Assembly (NCBI GenBank): GCA_019510125.1
Contig: JAEKKX010000003.1
Span: 62,001 to 126,000, forward strand
DNA: 64,000 nucleotides
From: Lysobacterales bacterium
GTDB taxonomy: Bacteria > Pseudomonadota > Gammaproteobacteria > Xanthomonadales > Xanthomonadaceae
Reading direction: 5' to 3'
In this document: positions 8,179 to 16,744 of the stretch, one piece after another
Numbering within the stretch: position 1 is the stretch's first letter
How the letters are laid out: each line of letters begins with the position of its first letter
Position numbers and translations under genes: made by a program
The notes under the pieces: model-generated
Database searches by the model: none
What the model was told of the DNA's origin: nothing
Seen by the model: only the letters and a program-made list of their open reading frames with translations

Positions 8179-9756
8179 ATGAAAGTGCTGGCATGCGATG
8201 GTATCCACGAAGACGGCCTGGCGATGTTCCGCGACGCCGGCTGGACCGTGGAGATTTCCGAACCGATCAAGGACGCCGCGAAGCTCGCCGGCGCGCTCGA
8301 GGACTGCGACGCCATCCTCGTCCGTTCCGCCACCCGGGTGCCCGCCGAGGCGCTGGAAAACGCGAAGAAACTGAAGGTCATCGGCCGCGCCGGCGCCGGC
8401 GTGGACACCATCGACGTGGACGCCGCCACCGCCCGCGGCATCGCGGTGATGAACGCCCCCGACGGCAACACCCTGGCCGCCGCCGAGCACGCGATCTCGC
8501 TGCTGTTCGCGCTCGCCCGCCACGTGCCGAAGGCCGACGCGGGCATGAAGGCCGGCGAATGGCCGAAGGCGGGCCTCACCGGCTTCGAGCTGGAAGGCAA
8601 GAAGCTCGGCGTCATCGGCCTGGGCCGCATCGGCGGCACGGTCGCGCGCAAGGCGCAGGGCATCGGCATGGACGTGGCGGCGTTCGACCCGTTCCTGCCG
8701 GCCTCGGCCGCGGGCAAGGGCAGCGTCCCGCTGAAGTCGCTCGACGAACTGATCGCCTGGGCCGACGTGATCACCCTGCACATCCCGCGCACCAAGGACA
8801 CCACCAACCTGCTGTCCGAGGCGCGCATGCGCCAGATGAAGAAGGGCGCCTACCTGATCAACGCCGCGCGCGGCGGCCTCGTCGACGAGGACGCGCTGCG
8901 CATGCTGCTCGACGAAGGCCATCTGGCCGGCGCCGCGCTCGACACCTTCGCCACCGAGCCGCTGCCGGCCGATTCGCCGCTGCGCGCGCATCCGAAGCTG
9001 ATCCTCACCCCGCACCTGGGCGCGTCCACCAGCGAGGCGCAGCAGGCGGTCAGCACCATCCTCGCCCGCCAGATCATCGACTTCGTCGCCACCGGCGCGG
9101 TCGCCGGCTGCGTCAACCTGCCGCCGCTCACCGCCGAGGCCGCGCGCGAGGTCGGGCCGTGGATGCCGCTGATGTCGGCGCTGGGCCGCCTCTCGGTGCG
9201 CCTGGTGCAGGCGCCGACCCGGCTGGAGATCACCTACGCCGGCCGCACCGACGCGCTCGACACGCGGCCGCTCACGCGCCTGCTGGTCGCCGCGCTGCTG
9301 GGCACCGCGTCGGGCCGGGTCACGCCGGTGAACGCGCTGCAGGAAGCCGCTGCGCGCGGGCTCACGGTCGCCGAGACCGTCGGCGGCGACGGCGACGGCT
9401 TCGACCGTCTGCTCAAGGTGCGCGTGGTCGGCGACAACGGCGCCGGCAAGAGCCGCACCCGCGAGATCGAGGCCACCCTGCACCGCGGCCCGCGCGTGGT
9501 CCGCCTCGATGGCGTCGAGATCGAGTTCGATCCGTTGGCGACCGTGCTGCTGATGCGCAACGAGGACCGCCCCGGCATCATCGGCCGGGTCGGCACGCTG
9601 CTCGGCGAGGCCGGAACCAACATCATCAACTTCGCGCTCGGCGCCGCCGGCGACGGCCAGGCCCGCGCGGCGATCACCATCGACAAGCCGCTGAGCGAGG
9701 CGCAACTGGCGACGGTGAAGGCCACGCCGGGCGTGCTGTCGCTGCAGCAGGTCTGA
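8179..9756 (+). CDS. serA: D-3-phosphoglycerate dehydrogenase (long, 525-residue form)
   Basis: Catalyses the first committed step of serine synthesis, 3-phosphoglycerate to 3-phosphohydroxypyruvate with NAD. Domains in order: substrate/NAD-binding domains (residues 1-310; Rossmann motif GLGRIGGTVARKAQG, catalytic Arg in NAARGG, Glu in EPLP, His in LTPHLGAST), an allosteric-substrate-binding domain (about 315-450) and a C-terminal ACT domain (MRNEDRPGIIGRVGTLLGEAG). The extra domain makes this the long type I form, as in Mycobacterium and Bacillus, not the 410-residue E. coli form. The start ATG has ACAGGAG just upstream. A histidine-phosphatase gene follows after 10 nt and is surely co-transcribed. 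Confidence 0.95.
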   Translation: MKVLACDGIHEDGLAMFRDAGWTVEISEPIKDAAKLAGALEDCDAILVRSATRVPAEALENAKKLKVIGRAGAGVDTIDVDAATARGIAVMNAPDGNTLAAAEHAISLLFALARHVPKADAGMKAGEWPKAGLTGFELEGKKLGVIGLGRIGGTVARKAQGIGMDVAAFDPFLPASAAGKGSVPLKSLDELIAWADVITLHIPRTKDTTNLLSEARMRQMKKGAYLINAARGGLVDEDALRMLLDEGHLAGAALDTFATEPLPADSPLRAHPKLILTPHLGASTSEAQQAVSTILARQIIDFVATGAVAGCVNLPPLTAEAAREVGPWMPLMSALGRLSVRLVQAPTRLEITYAGRTDALDTRPLTRLLVAALLGTASGRVTPVNALQEAAARGLTVAETVGGDGDGFDRLLKVRVVGDNGAGKSRTREIEATLHRGPRVVRLDGVEIEFDPLATVLLMRNEDRPGIIGRVGTLLGEAGTNIINFALGAAGDGQARAAITIDKPLSEAQLATVKATPGVLSLQQV

Positions 9757-9766
9757 GGCCCGGGAC

Positions 9767-10417
9767 ATGCGCATCCTCCTCGCTCGCCACGGCGAAACGC
9801 CGTGGAACGCCGAAGGCCGCTACCAGGGCCAGATCGACATCCCGCTGTCGCCCGTGGGCGAAGGCCAGGCGCGCGCGCTCGGTGCGCGGCTGGCCGACGT
9901 GCGCATCGACCGCGCCGTCGCCTCGCCGCTCGCCCGCGCCCGCACCACCGCCGAGTTCGCGCTCGGCGATGCGCGCAAGGCGCAGCTCGCCACCGACGCC
10001 GGCCTGATGGAGATCGGCCACGGCGAATGGGAAGGCCTGCTCGCCGCCGAGATCCGCGAACGCGACCCCGAACGGCTGCGCGCCTGGCGCGAGGCGCCGG
10101 AGACCGTGCTGATGCCGGGGCAGGGCGGCGAATCGCTGCAGCAGGTGCTGGACCGCGCCTGGCCGGCGTTCGAGCGCGCCACCGCCGGGCTCGGCGACGA
10201 CGACACGCTGCTGGTCGTCGCCCACGACGCGGTGAACCGCGTGCTGCTGTGCCGGATCCTCGGCATTCCGCTGTCGAAGCTGTGGGGCTTCCGCCAGGCG
10301 CCGGCGACGCTGAACCTGCTCGCCGGTCCCGATTCCGAGCGCATGGAAGTGGTGCGGCTCAACGACTGCGCGCACCACACCGCGCTGTTCGGCGAAGCGG
10401 TGCATCGCGCGCTGTGA
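9767..10417 (+). CDS. Histidine phosphatase (phosphoglycerate-mutase-like), possible phosphoserine phosphatase
   Basis: A 216-residue member of the histidine phosphatase superfamily. The active-site motif LLARHGETPWN holds the nucleophilic His and Arg; further motifs are SPLARARTT (second Arg), EIGHGEWEG (acid Glu) and VVAHDAVNR (second His). The closest named groups are GpmB, CobC and the metal-independent phosphoserine phosphatases (iPSP). The position 10 nt after serA in one operon makes the last reading attractive, since serine synthesis needs a phosphatase at its final step, but sequence alone does not separate it from a broad-specificity GpmB-like phosphatase. It ends in a palindrome shared with the convergent gene. 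Confidence 0.85.
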   Translation: MRILLARHGETPWNAEGRYQGQIDIPLSPVGEGQARALGARLADVRIDRAVASPLARARTTAEFALGDARKAQLATDAGLMEIGHGEWEGLLAAEIRERDPERLRAWREAPETVLMPGQGGESLQQVLDRAWPAFERATAGLGDDDTLLVVAHDAVNRVLLCRILGIPLSKLWGFRQAPATLNLLAGPDSERMEVVRLNDCAHHTALFGEAVHRAL

Positions 10418-10428
10418 CCGGATCCACG

Positions 10429-10458
10429 CCGTAGGGTGGGCCAAGGCCCACTCTACGG
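10429..10458. repeat. Short palindromic intergenic repeat (GTAGGGTGGGCC type)
   Basis: A 30-nt imperfect palindrome with arms CCGTAGGGTGGGC / GCCCACTCTACGG around CAAG. This motif recurs in many Lysobacteraceae genomes (from memory). It lies between convergent genes and could serve as a 3'-end structure for both. The TAG stop codon of the aldo/keto reductase (10453-10455) is inside the right arm, suggesting that insertion of the repeat reset the end of that gene. Confidence 0.65.
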
Positions 10459-11334
10459 AACCGGATGCCCGCGCGCAGCTTCGTGGAGCGCGTACCACGC
10501 GTCGCGCGGCAGCGCTTCGCCGCAGGCGCGGACGGCGTCGGCGAGCCGCCGCGGGTTCGCGGTGCCGAGGACGACGCGGGTGTCGGGCAGGGTCGCCACC
10601 CAGCGCAGCAGCAGGCCCGCGGGGTCGAGCCCGAAGTCCGCCGCCATCGCCCGCAGCGGCGCGTGCAGGCGGCCGCCGGCCGGCGACTGCGGGTCGAGCA
10701 GGCCGCCGCCGCCCAGCGGCGACCAGGCCTGCGCCTCCGCGCCGCGCGCGCGGGTGGCCGCGAGCGTGCCGTCGTCCAGCGCCGAGGTCTGCGCCAGCGA
10801 CAGTTCGATCTGGTTCGCGACCACCGGCAGCCGGCCGTCGAACAGCGCCAGCGCGTGTGCATCGAAATTGGACACGCCGAACCCGCCGACCCGCCCCGCG
10901 GCCTGTTCCGCGCGCACCCACGCCGCGATCGCCGCCGGCTCCAGCAGCGGGTCGAAGCGGTGCAGCATCACCGTGTCCACGCGATCGACGCCGAGCGCCG
11001 CCAGGGTCCCGTCAAGCGCGCGCCGCAGGTGCGCCACCGACAGGTCGTAGTGCTGCACGCCGCGCGGGTTGCCCGGGCTCGACGCCATCCGGATGCCGAC
11101 CTTCGCGACCAGCCGCAGCCGCGCGCGCAGGCCCGGGCGCGCGGCGAGCGCGGCGCCGACCAGCGCGTTGGTGGTGTGGCCGCCGTAGATGTCGGCGAGA
11201 TCGAGGGTGTCGATCCCGAGGTCGAGCGCGGCCGCGAGCAGGTCGGCGACGGCGTCCGGCGACAGCCGTGCGCCCCAGTCGCCGAAGCGCATCGAGCCGA
11301 GGACGGGCGCGGGCAGGGGCGCGGGCGAGGGCAT
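10453..11334 (-). CDS. Aldo/keto reductase
   Basis: A 293-residue (alpha/beta)8-barrel oxidoreductase using NAD(P)H. The catalytic tetrad is visible: Asp and Tyr in DTLDLADIYGG, Lys in VAKVGIR and His in VMLHRFDP. The C-terminal cofactor-binding region VVLGTANPRRLADAV corresponds to the phosphate-binding loop. The layout (no signal peptide, AWSPLGGGGLL) is that of the YdhF/YajO-like group; substrate cannot be predicted. The start ATG at 11334 is the first that gives a normal N-terminus (APVLGSMRFGDWG). The stop codon falls in a palindromic repeat. It diverges from folC with a 49-nt gap. Confidence 0.9.
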   Translation of the reverse strand: MPSPAPLPAPVLGSMRFGDWGARLSPDAVADLLAAALDLGIDTLDLADIYGGHTTNALVGAALAARPGLRARLRLVAKVGIRMASSPGNPRGVQHYDLSVAHLRRALDGTLAALGVDRVDTVMLHRFDPLLEPAAIAAWVRAEQAAGRVGGFGVSNFDAHALALFDGRLPVVANQIELSLAQTSALDDGTLAATRARGAEAQAWSPLGGGGLLDPQSPAGGRLHAPLRAMAADFGLDPAGLLLRWVATLPDTRVVLGTANPRRLADAVRACGEALPRDAWYALHEAARGHPVP

Positions 11335-11371
11335 GCGGCGTCGACGATGGCCGGACGGGGCGTCCGCGCCG

Positions 11372-11377
11372 GATAAT
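11372..11377 (+). promoter_or_regulatory. -10 element placing transcription start at the folC ATG
   Basis: GATAAT, followed by six bases and then the folC ATG, with no Shine-Dalgarno sequence between. A start of transcription at the A of ATG would make a leaderless mRNA. Confidence 0.6.
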
Positions 11378-11383
11378 AGCGGC

Positions 11384-12682
11384 ATGACCGCACGCACCCT
11401 GTCCGACTGGCTGGCGCACATCGAGCGCCAGCACCCGAATACGATTGCAATGGGGCTGGAACGCGTGCGCGTCGTCGCCGACGCGATGGCGCTGGCGAAA
11501 CCCGCGCGCCGGGTGATCACCGTCGGCGGCACCAACGGCAAGGGCTCGACCGTCGCCTTCGTCGAGGCCATCGCCCGCGCCGCGGGCTGGAAGGTCGGCG
11601 CGTACACGTCGCCGCACCTGCTGCGCTACAACGAGCGGGTGCGGATCGACGGCGTCGAGGCCGACGACGACGCGCTGGTCGCCGCGTTCGAGGCGGTGGA
11701 AGCGGCGCGCGCCGGCCTGCCCGACGGCGGCGTGCCGCTGACCTACTTCGAATACGGCACCCTGGCCGCGCTGTGGCTGTTCGCGCGCAGCGGGCTGGAT
11801 CTCGCGGTGCTCGAGGTGGGCCTCGGCGGACGCCTGGACGCGGTCAACCTGGTCGATCCCGATGTCGCCGTGATCACCACCGTCGATCTCGACCACCAGG
11901 ACTGGCTGGGCGACACCGTCGAGGCCATCGGCGCGGAGAAGGCCGGCATCGCCCGCGCGTGGACGCCGCTGGTGCTGGGCGACGACGACCCGCCGTCCAG
12001 CGTGCTCGGCCGCGCCTACGCGATCGGCGCGTCGGCGCTGCGGATCGGCTGCGATTTCTTCTTCGAACCCGCCGCCGCCGAGGACGGCGGCGACGCGCGC
12101 TGGCGCTGGCGCACGCTCGGCCGCGAACTCGACCTGCCGCTGCCCGCGCTCGCGGCGCCGGTGCAGTTGCGCAACGCCGCGGTCGCCATCGCCGCGCTGC
12201 ACGCATTGCCGGACGACCTGCCCGACGCGGCGTTCGTCGACGGCGTGCGTGCGGCGCGAGTGCCGGCGCGGCTGCAGCGCTTCGCGCGCGACGGCGTCGA
12301 GGTACTGGTCGATGTCGGCCACAACCCGCAGGCCGCGCGCGCGCTGGCCGACGCGCTGGCGGCGACCCCGGCCGCCGGCCCGACGTTCGCGGTGTTCGCC
12401 GCGCTGGCCGACAAGGACGCCGCCGGCGTGGTCGCCGCGCTGGCGCCGCAGGTCGACCGCTGGTGGCTCGCGGGCCTGCCCGATGCCGGTCCGCGCGCGC
12501 GCGACGGGGACGCGCTCGCCCAGGCCCTCGCCGGCACGCCCGCGGCTGCGGGGACGCGCGCGGCGACCGTCGCCGAGGCGCTGGACGCCGCCTGCCGCGC
12601 CGCGCCGCCGGGCGCACGGATCCTGGTGTTCGGTTCGTTCCACACCGCCGAGGCGGCCCTCCGGCGCCTGATGAACGCCTGA
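11384..12682 (+). CDS. folC: Bifunctional folylpolyglutamate synthase / dihydrofolate synthase
   Basis: A 432-residue Mur-ligase-family enzyme that joins glutamate to dihydropteroate and extends folate polyglutamate tails. Visible motifs are the ATP-binding loop VGGTNGKGSTVAF, the folate-site element YTSPHLLRYNERVRIDG, the metal-binding VGLGGRLDAVN, LDHQDWLG and the C-terminal-domain DVGHNPQAAR. Length equals the family norm. The position before a SPOR-domain gene and purF reproduces the conserved folC-dedD-(cvpA)-purF order of gammaproteobacteria. The start is fixed by a -10 box six bases upstream of the ATG and the absence of any better in-frame start. An imperfect GC-rich inverted repeat follows the stop. 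Confidence 0.95.
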   Translation: MTARTLSDWLAHIERQHPNTIAMGLERVRVVADAMALAKPARRVITVGGTNGKGSTVAFVEAIARAAGWKVGAYTSPHLLRYNERVRIDGVEADDDALVAAFEAVEAARAGLPDGGVPLTYFEYGTLAALWLFARSGLDLAVLEVGLGGRLDAVNLVDPDVAVITTVDLDHQDWLGDTVEAIGAEKAGIARAWTPLVLGDDDPPSSVLGRAYAIGASALRIGCDFFFEPAAAEDGGDARWRWRTLGRELDLPLPALAAPVQLRNAAVAIAALHALPDDLPDAAFVDGVRAARVPARLQRFARDGVEVLVDVGHNPQAARALADALAATPAAGPTFAVFAALADKDAAGVVAALAPQVDRWWLAGLPDAGPRARDGDALAQALAGTPAAAGTRAATVAEALDAACRAAPPGARILVFGSFHTAEAALRRLMNA

Positions 12683-12727
12683 GTCCCCCGGCGACGGCGA
12701 TCCGGACGGTCGCCGACGGGGCCGGCG

Positions 12728-12733
12728 TATAAT
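12728..12733 (+). promoter_or_regulatory. -10 element upstream of SPOR protein and purF
   Basis: A perfect TATAAT in a GC-rich gap, 34 bases before the TTG start of the SPOR-domain gene. It gives this gene and purF a promoter independent of folC. Confidence 0.6.
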
Positions 12734-12767
12734 CCGCCCGCCTCCCTGCCCGTGCGGAACCGGCCCC

Positions 12768-13823
12768 TTGGACACTGCCCTCAAACAGCGCCTCATCGGC
12801 GCGGCCGTGCTGGTCGCGCTCGCGGTCATCTTCCTGCCGATGCTGGTGAAGGGCCCCGCGCCCGACAGCGGCGTGTCCGACGTGCCGCTGAAGATGCCGG
12901 ACGCCCCCGGCGGCGAGATGGAAACCCGGGAACTGCCGCTGGCGGCGCCGGGCGAGGTGCCGAAGGGCGGCGCGGTCGGGATGGACGCCACCCCGGTCGA
13001 TCGCCCGCAGCCCGCGGCCGCCGCGAGCGACGCCGGCGCCGCGCCGCCGGCGGACCCCTCCGCGACGCCGCCGGCCGACGCCGCCCAGGCGCTGCCGCCG
13101 ACCACCGCCGGTGGCGACTACGCCGTGCATTTCGGCGCCTACGCCACCCAGAAGGGCGCCGACCAGGTGGTCGCGCTGGCCAGGAACGCCGGCCTGCCGG
13201 CCTACAGCGAAACCACGACCGTGAACGGCAAATCGGCCTTCCGCGTGCGCATCGGCCCCTACGCCAACCGCGCCGAGGCCGAGAGCGTGCGCCTGAAAGC
13301 GCTCGAAGTGCGCAGCGACGTGCCGGTGCGCGTGGTCGCGCTGGACGCCGAGACGACGGCCCCGGCCGCCGCCGAACCGCCGAAGCCGGCCGAGTCCGCG
13401 AAACCCGTCGAGCCGCAGACCGCGGCCGCGCGGCCCGAACCGAAGCCGGAAGCGAAGCCCGCGCCTCCCGCGTCCAAGCCCGTCGCGAGCGCGCCCGTCG
13501 CCACGGCGCCCAAGCCGACGCCCGCGCCGCCCGCGCCGAAGCCGGCCGCGCCCAAGCCGGCCCCGACGCCGGCCCCGGCCGCCGCCAAGGTCGGCTTCGC
13601 GGTGCAGGTCGGTGCGTTCTCCGACGCTGTCCAGGCCGGCGCGATGCGCGAGAAGCTGCGCGCCGCCGGGTTCACCGCCTTCACCGACACCGTGACCACC
13701 GACAAGGGCAAGCTCACCCGCGTCCGCGTCGGTCCCGCGCTCGATCGCGCCGCCGCCGACCAGCTCAAGGCCCAGATCCAGGCCAAGGTCGGCGTCGACG
13801 GCATCGTCCGCCCGTATCCCTGA
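12768..13823 (+). CDS. DedD-like protein with two SPOR domains
   Basis: A 351-residue cell-division-type protein that should sit in the inner membrane and bind denuded septal peptidoglycan. It has one N-terminal membrane segment (about residues 9-27), a Pro/Ala-rich periplasmic linker, a first SPOR repeat (about 118-198, starting YAVHFGAYATQKGADQVV), a second Ala/Pro/Lys-rich linker and a second SPOR repeat (about 275-351, FAVQVGAFSDAVQAGAM... RVRVGPALDRAAAD). E. coli DedD has a single SPOR domain, so the doubling is unusual. The start is TTG (MDTALKQRLIGA), chosen because it restores the DedD-like N-terminus; no ATG does so. Gene order supports the DedD identity. Confidence 0.85.
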   Translation: MDTALKQRLIGAAVLVALAVIFLPMLVKGPAPDSGVSDVPLKMPDAPGGEMETRELPLAAPGEVPKGGAVGMDATPVDRPQPAAAASDAGAAPPADPSATPPADAAQALPPTTAGGDYAVHFGAYATQKGADQVVALARNAGLPAYSETTTVNGKSAFRVRIGPYANRAEAESVRLKALEVRSDVPVRVVALDAETTAPAAAEPPKPAESAKPVEPQTAAARPEPKPEAKPAPPASKPVASAPVATAPKPTPAPPAPKPAAPKPAPTPAPAAAKVGFAVQVGAFSDAVQAGAMREKLRAAGFTAFTDTVTTDKGKLTRVRVGPALDRAAADQLKAQIQAKVGVDGIVRPYP

Positions 13824-13910
13824 CCGCTGCGCCGGCGCAGGCCGGCGCGGCGGCGATCGTTCCTCCCGCGCCCGCGAGGCGCGTCTTCGCGTGACCCGGA
13901 GTCCTCATCC

Positions 13911-15380
13911 ATGTGCGGCATCATCGGCATCGTCGGCACCACGGACGTCGCGGCCCAGCTCTACGACGGGCTCACCGTGCTCCAGCATCGCGGACAGGAC
14001 GCCGCCGGTATCGCCACCGCCAACGGCACCGCGCTGCGCGTGGTCAAGGGTAACGGCCTGGTGCGCGACGCCTTCCGCGCCAGCGAGATGGCGCTGCTGC
14101 AGGGGCGCGTCGGCATCGGCCACTGCCGCTATCCCACCGCCGGCAGCGAGGGCAGCGACGAGGCGCAGCCCTTTTACGTGAATTCGCCGTTCGGCATCGC
14201 GCTGGCGCACAACGGCAACCTGATCAACACCGACACCCTGCGCCGCGAGGTGTTCGAGCAGGACCGCCGCAACGTCAACACCGAGTCCGACTCGGAAGTG
14301 CTGCTCAACGTGTTCGCGCACGAGCTGGACAAGCAGCGCGTGCTCACGCCCGACGCGGCGTTCCGCGCGGTGGAGAACGTGATCCGGCGCGCCAAGGGCG
14401 GCTACGCGGTGCTGACCGTGGTGCTGGGCCTGGGCCTGGTCGCCTTCCGCGACCCCAACGGCATCCGCCCGCTGGTGCTGGGCCGCCGCCAGACCGACGC
14501 CGGCAGCGAATATGCGGTCGCGTCCGAATCGGTCGCGCTCGACGTGCTCGGCTTCGAGCGCCTGCGCGACATCGCGCCGGGCGAAGCGATCGTCATCACC
14601 CCGCGCGGCGAGCTGCACTCGCGCCAGTGCGCCGAGGGCGAGCTGCGGCCGTGCATCTTCGAGTTCGTGTACTTCGCGCGCCCCGACTCGATGATGGACG
14701 AGATCTCCGTGCACAAGGCGCGGATGCGGATGGGCGTGACCCTGGGCGAGAAGATCCTGCGCGAGCGCCCGGACCACGACATCGACGTGGTGATCCCGAT
14801 CCCCGACACCTCGCGCGACGCCGCGCTGGAGATCGCCAACGTGCTCGGCGTGAAGTACCGCGAGGGCTTCATCAAGAACCGCTACGTCGGCCGCACCTTC
14901 ATCATGCCGGGGCAGGGCGAGCGGGCGAAGTCGGTGCGGCGCAAGCTCAACCCGATCCCGCTGGAGTTCCGCAACCGGGTGGTGCTGCTGGTCGACGATT
15001 CGATCGTGCGCGGCACCACCTCGCAGCAGATCGTGCAGATGGCGCGCGACGCCGGCGCGAAGAAGGTCTACCTCGCCTCGGCCGCGCCGCCGGTGCGCCA
15101 TCCGAACGTGTACGGCATCGACATGCCGTCCGCCGAGGAACTGGTCGCCCACGGCCGCACCGAGCAGCAGATCCAGGACCTGCTCGGTTGCGACTGGCTG
15201 GTCTACCAGGATCTCAAGGATCTGGAAGAAGCGGTCGCCGGCCCGAAGTTCCCGGGTCGCAGGTTCGACAGCTCGTGCTTCAACGGCGAATACGTCACCG
15301 GCATCGAGCCCGGGTATTTTGAGCGCCTGAAGCAGTTGCGTTCGGACGACGCCAAGAAGAAGCGCCGCGTGGCGGGGTGA
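13911..15380 (+). CDS. purF: Amidophosphoribosyltransferase
   Basis: A 489-residue enzyme committing PRPP to purine synthesis by transferring glutamine amide nitrogen to form phosphoribosylamine. The N-terminal Ntn-glutaminase starts MCGIIGIVG, with Cys as mature residue 1, and includes the glutamine-binding YPTAGS and [10 protein letters not shown]. The C-terminal phosphoribosyltransferase has the PRPP loop [22 protein letters not shown] precedes the ATG at a suitable distance. It follows the SPOR gene by 87 nt. In E. coli cvpA lies between dedD and purF; it is not present here. A long REP hairpin follows immediately and may end the transcript. Confidence 0.96.
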   Translation: MCGIIGIVGTTDVAAQLYDGLTVLQHRGQDAAGIATANGTALRVVKGNGLVRDAFRASEMALLQGRVGIGHCRYPTAGSEGSDEAQPFYVNSPFGIALAHNGNLINTDTLRREVFEQDRRNVNTESDSEVLLNVFAHELDKQRVLTPDAAFRAVENVIRRAKGGYAVLTVVLGLGLVAFRDPNGIRPLVLGRRQTDAGSEYAVASESVALDVLGFERLRDIAPGEAIVITPRGELHSRQCAEGELRPCIFEFVYFARPDSMMDEISVHKARMRMGVTLGEKILRERPDHDIDVVIPIPDTSRDAALEIANVLGVKYREGFIKNRYVGRTFIMPGQGERAKSVRRKLNPIPLEFRNRVVLLVDDSIVRGTTSQQIVQMARDAGAKKVYLASAAPPVRHPNVYGIDMPSAEELVAHGRTEQQIQDLLGCDWLVYQDLKDLEEAVAGPKFPGRRFDSSCFNGEYVTGIEPGYFERLKQLRSDDAKKKRRVAG

Positions 15381-15384
15381 GTTT

Positions 15385-15459
15385 TTCGTAGGAGCGACGT
15401 GAGTCGCGACCCGGATGCGCGTCGAAATGTGCAGTCGCGACTCACGTCGCTCCTACGAA
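15385..15459. repeat. REP element with 26-bp perfect arms
   Basis: Inverted repeat with perfectly matching 26-nt arms (15385-15410 and 15434-15459) beginning TTCGTAGGAGCGACGTGAGT, separated by 23 nt. The arm core GTAGGAGCG is the typical repetitive extragenic palindrome of Xanthomonadaceae. It lies just after purF and just before the DUF455 gene, where it may protect the purF 3' end. A diverged relative is at 42565-42648. Confidence 0.85.
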
Positions 15460-15469
15460 CAGCGAAGCC

Positions 15470-16282
15470 ATGACATCGACGTTGTCCGCCGCCGCCCATG
15501 ACTGCCTCCGCGCCGCGACGCCGGAAGACAAGGTCGCGCTGACCTTCGCCACGGCCGAGGCCTTCGCCCGCGGCGAGCTCGCCGACGACGACGGCGCGCC
15601 GCCGCCCGACCCCATCCGCATGCCCGGCCGTCCCGCACGGCCGCGGCTCGTGCATCCGCGCGAGCTGCCGCGGCGCGGCTTCGGCACGGACGAAGGCCGC
15701 GCCGCGTTCATCCACTCGGTCGCGCACATCGAGTTCAACGCGATCGACCTGGCCTGGGACGCGGTCTACCGCTTCCGCGGCATGCCGCGCGATTTCTACG
15801 CCGACTGGGCGCGGATCGCGCACGACGAAGCGCGGCACTTCGCGATGCTGCGCGAACGCCTGCAGGCGCTCGGCCACGATTACGGCGATTTCGACGCCCA
15901 CAACGGCCTGTGGGAAATGGCCGAGAAGACCGCGCATTCCGGGCTGGAGCGGATGGCGCTGGTGCCGCGGGTGCTGGAAGCGCGCGGGCTGGACGTGACC
16001 CCGGGCATGATCGCGAAGCTGCGCCAGCTCGGCGACCACGCCACCGCGGACATCCTGGTGGTGATCCTGCGCGAGGAGGTGGGCCACGTCGCCGCCGGCT
16101 CGCGCTGGTTCCGCTGGCACTGCGAACGCGACGGCGTCGATCCCGAGCCGACCTTCCGCCGGCTGCTGGTCGAGTACGGCCGCGGCGTGCTCCACGGCCC
16201 GTTCAACCACGACGCGCGCAGCGCCGCGGGCTTCAGCGAGGAAGAACTGCGGTCGCTGGAGCAGGCCGCGGCGCTGGCCTGA
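15470..16282 (+). CDS. DUF455 ferritin-like protein
   Basis: A 270-residue protein of the DUF455 family, a group with a ferritin-like four-helix fold. Carboxylate/histidine metal-ligand motifs are visible in order: AHIEFNAIDLAWDA, HDEARHFAML and REEVGHVAAG, the pattern expected for a di-iron or di-manganese centre. The family is widespread but its reaction is not established. No signal peptide, so cytosolic. The ATG at 15470 lies 10 nt beyond the REP element and has only a weak ribosome site (AGCGAAG). Transcription with purF is possible only if the REP hairpin is read through. Confidence 0.88.
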   Translation: MTSTLSAAAHDCLRAATPEDKVALTFATAEAFARGELADDDGAPPPDPIRMPGRPARPRLVHPRELPRRGFGTDEGRAAFIHSVAHIEFNAIDLAWDAVYRFRGMPRDFYADWARIAHDEARHFAMLRERLQALGHDYGDFDAHNGLWEMAEKTAHSGLERMALVPRVLEARGLDVTPGMIAKLRQLGDHATADILVVILREEVGHVAAGSRWFRWHCERDGVDPEPTFRRLLVEYGRGVLHGPFNHDARSAAGFSEEELRSLEQAAALA

Positions 16283-16341
16283 GGCGCTGGTCTCGACAGA
16301 CTTGCTGCGTCGCCGCGCAGGACGAGGCGAGCGCGTCCACG

Positions 16342-16365
16342 CCTTCCCCCGCTCGCGGGGGAAGG
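16342..16365. repeat. Intergenic palindrome of the CCTTCCCCCGC type
   Basis: Eleven-base perfect arms CCTTCCCCCGC / GCGGGGGAAGG around TC in the 207-nt gap before the DUF6868-like gene, followed by TCGGGATGGGGGC. A related CCTTCCCCGC...GCGGGGGAGGG structure is at about 36659-36688, before hutF. The two look like members of one dispersed repeat family. No gene is visible in the gap. Confidence 0.6.
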
Positions 16366-16489
16366 TCGGGATGGGGGCGGAGCGCGGCTCATGTCGGTTC
16401 CCTCATCCCGGCCCGCTCCCGCAAGCGCGGGAAGGAGACGAAGGGGTGCACAATCCCCGCTGGCGCTTCCGCCGTTCCGGAGACGTTCC

Positions 16490-16732
16490 ATGGACCTCGC
16501 CGCGATCCGCGATTTCCTCGGGTGGTGCGCGCTCGCGAACTACGCCGTGCTGCTGGTGTGGTTCGCCGCGTTCGCGCTCGCGCACGACCGCCTGCACCGC
16601 CTGCACGCGCGCTGGTTTGCGCTCGGTCGCGAACGCTTCGACGCGCTGCATTACGCCGGCATGGCCGTCTACAAGATCGGCATCCTGCTGTTCAACCTGG
16701 TGCCGTTCGTCGTGCTGTCGCTGATGCGCTGA
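16490..16732 (+). CDS. Small membrane protein, DUF6868-like
   Basis: An 80-residue protein with two hydrophobic helices (about 9-29 and 57-78) joined by a His/Arg-rich loop (HDRLHRLHARWFALG). The signature FLGWCALANYAVLL...HYAGMAVYKIGILLFNLVPF matches the small inner-membrane family I recall as DUF6868. Function is unknown. CCGGAGAC before the ATG at 16490 supports the start; the frame is open further upstream but only through a repeat-derived stretch. It is flanked on both sides by repeats and has no obvious operon partner. Confidence 0.75.
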   Translation: MDLAAIRDFLGWCALANYAVLLVWFAAFALAHDRLHRLHARWFALGRERFDALHYAGMAVYKIGILLFNLVPFVVLSLMR

Positions 16733-16744
16733 CGCGCCATGCGG

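Noticed and set aside
13824-13910. Remnant of cvpA between the SPOR gene and purF
   Set aside because: The 87-nt spacer has no hydrophobic coding pattern, so a recognisable CvpA fragment cannot be supported.
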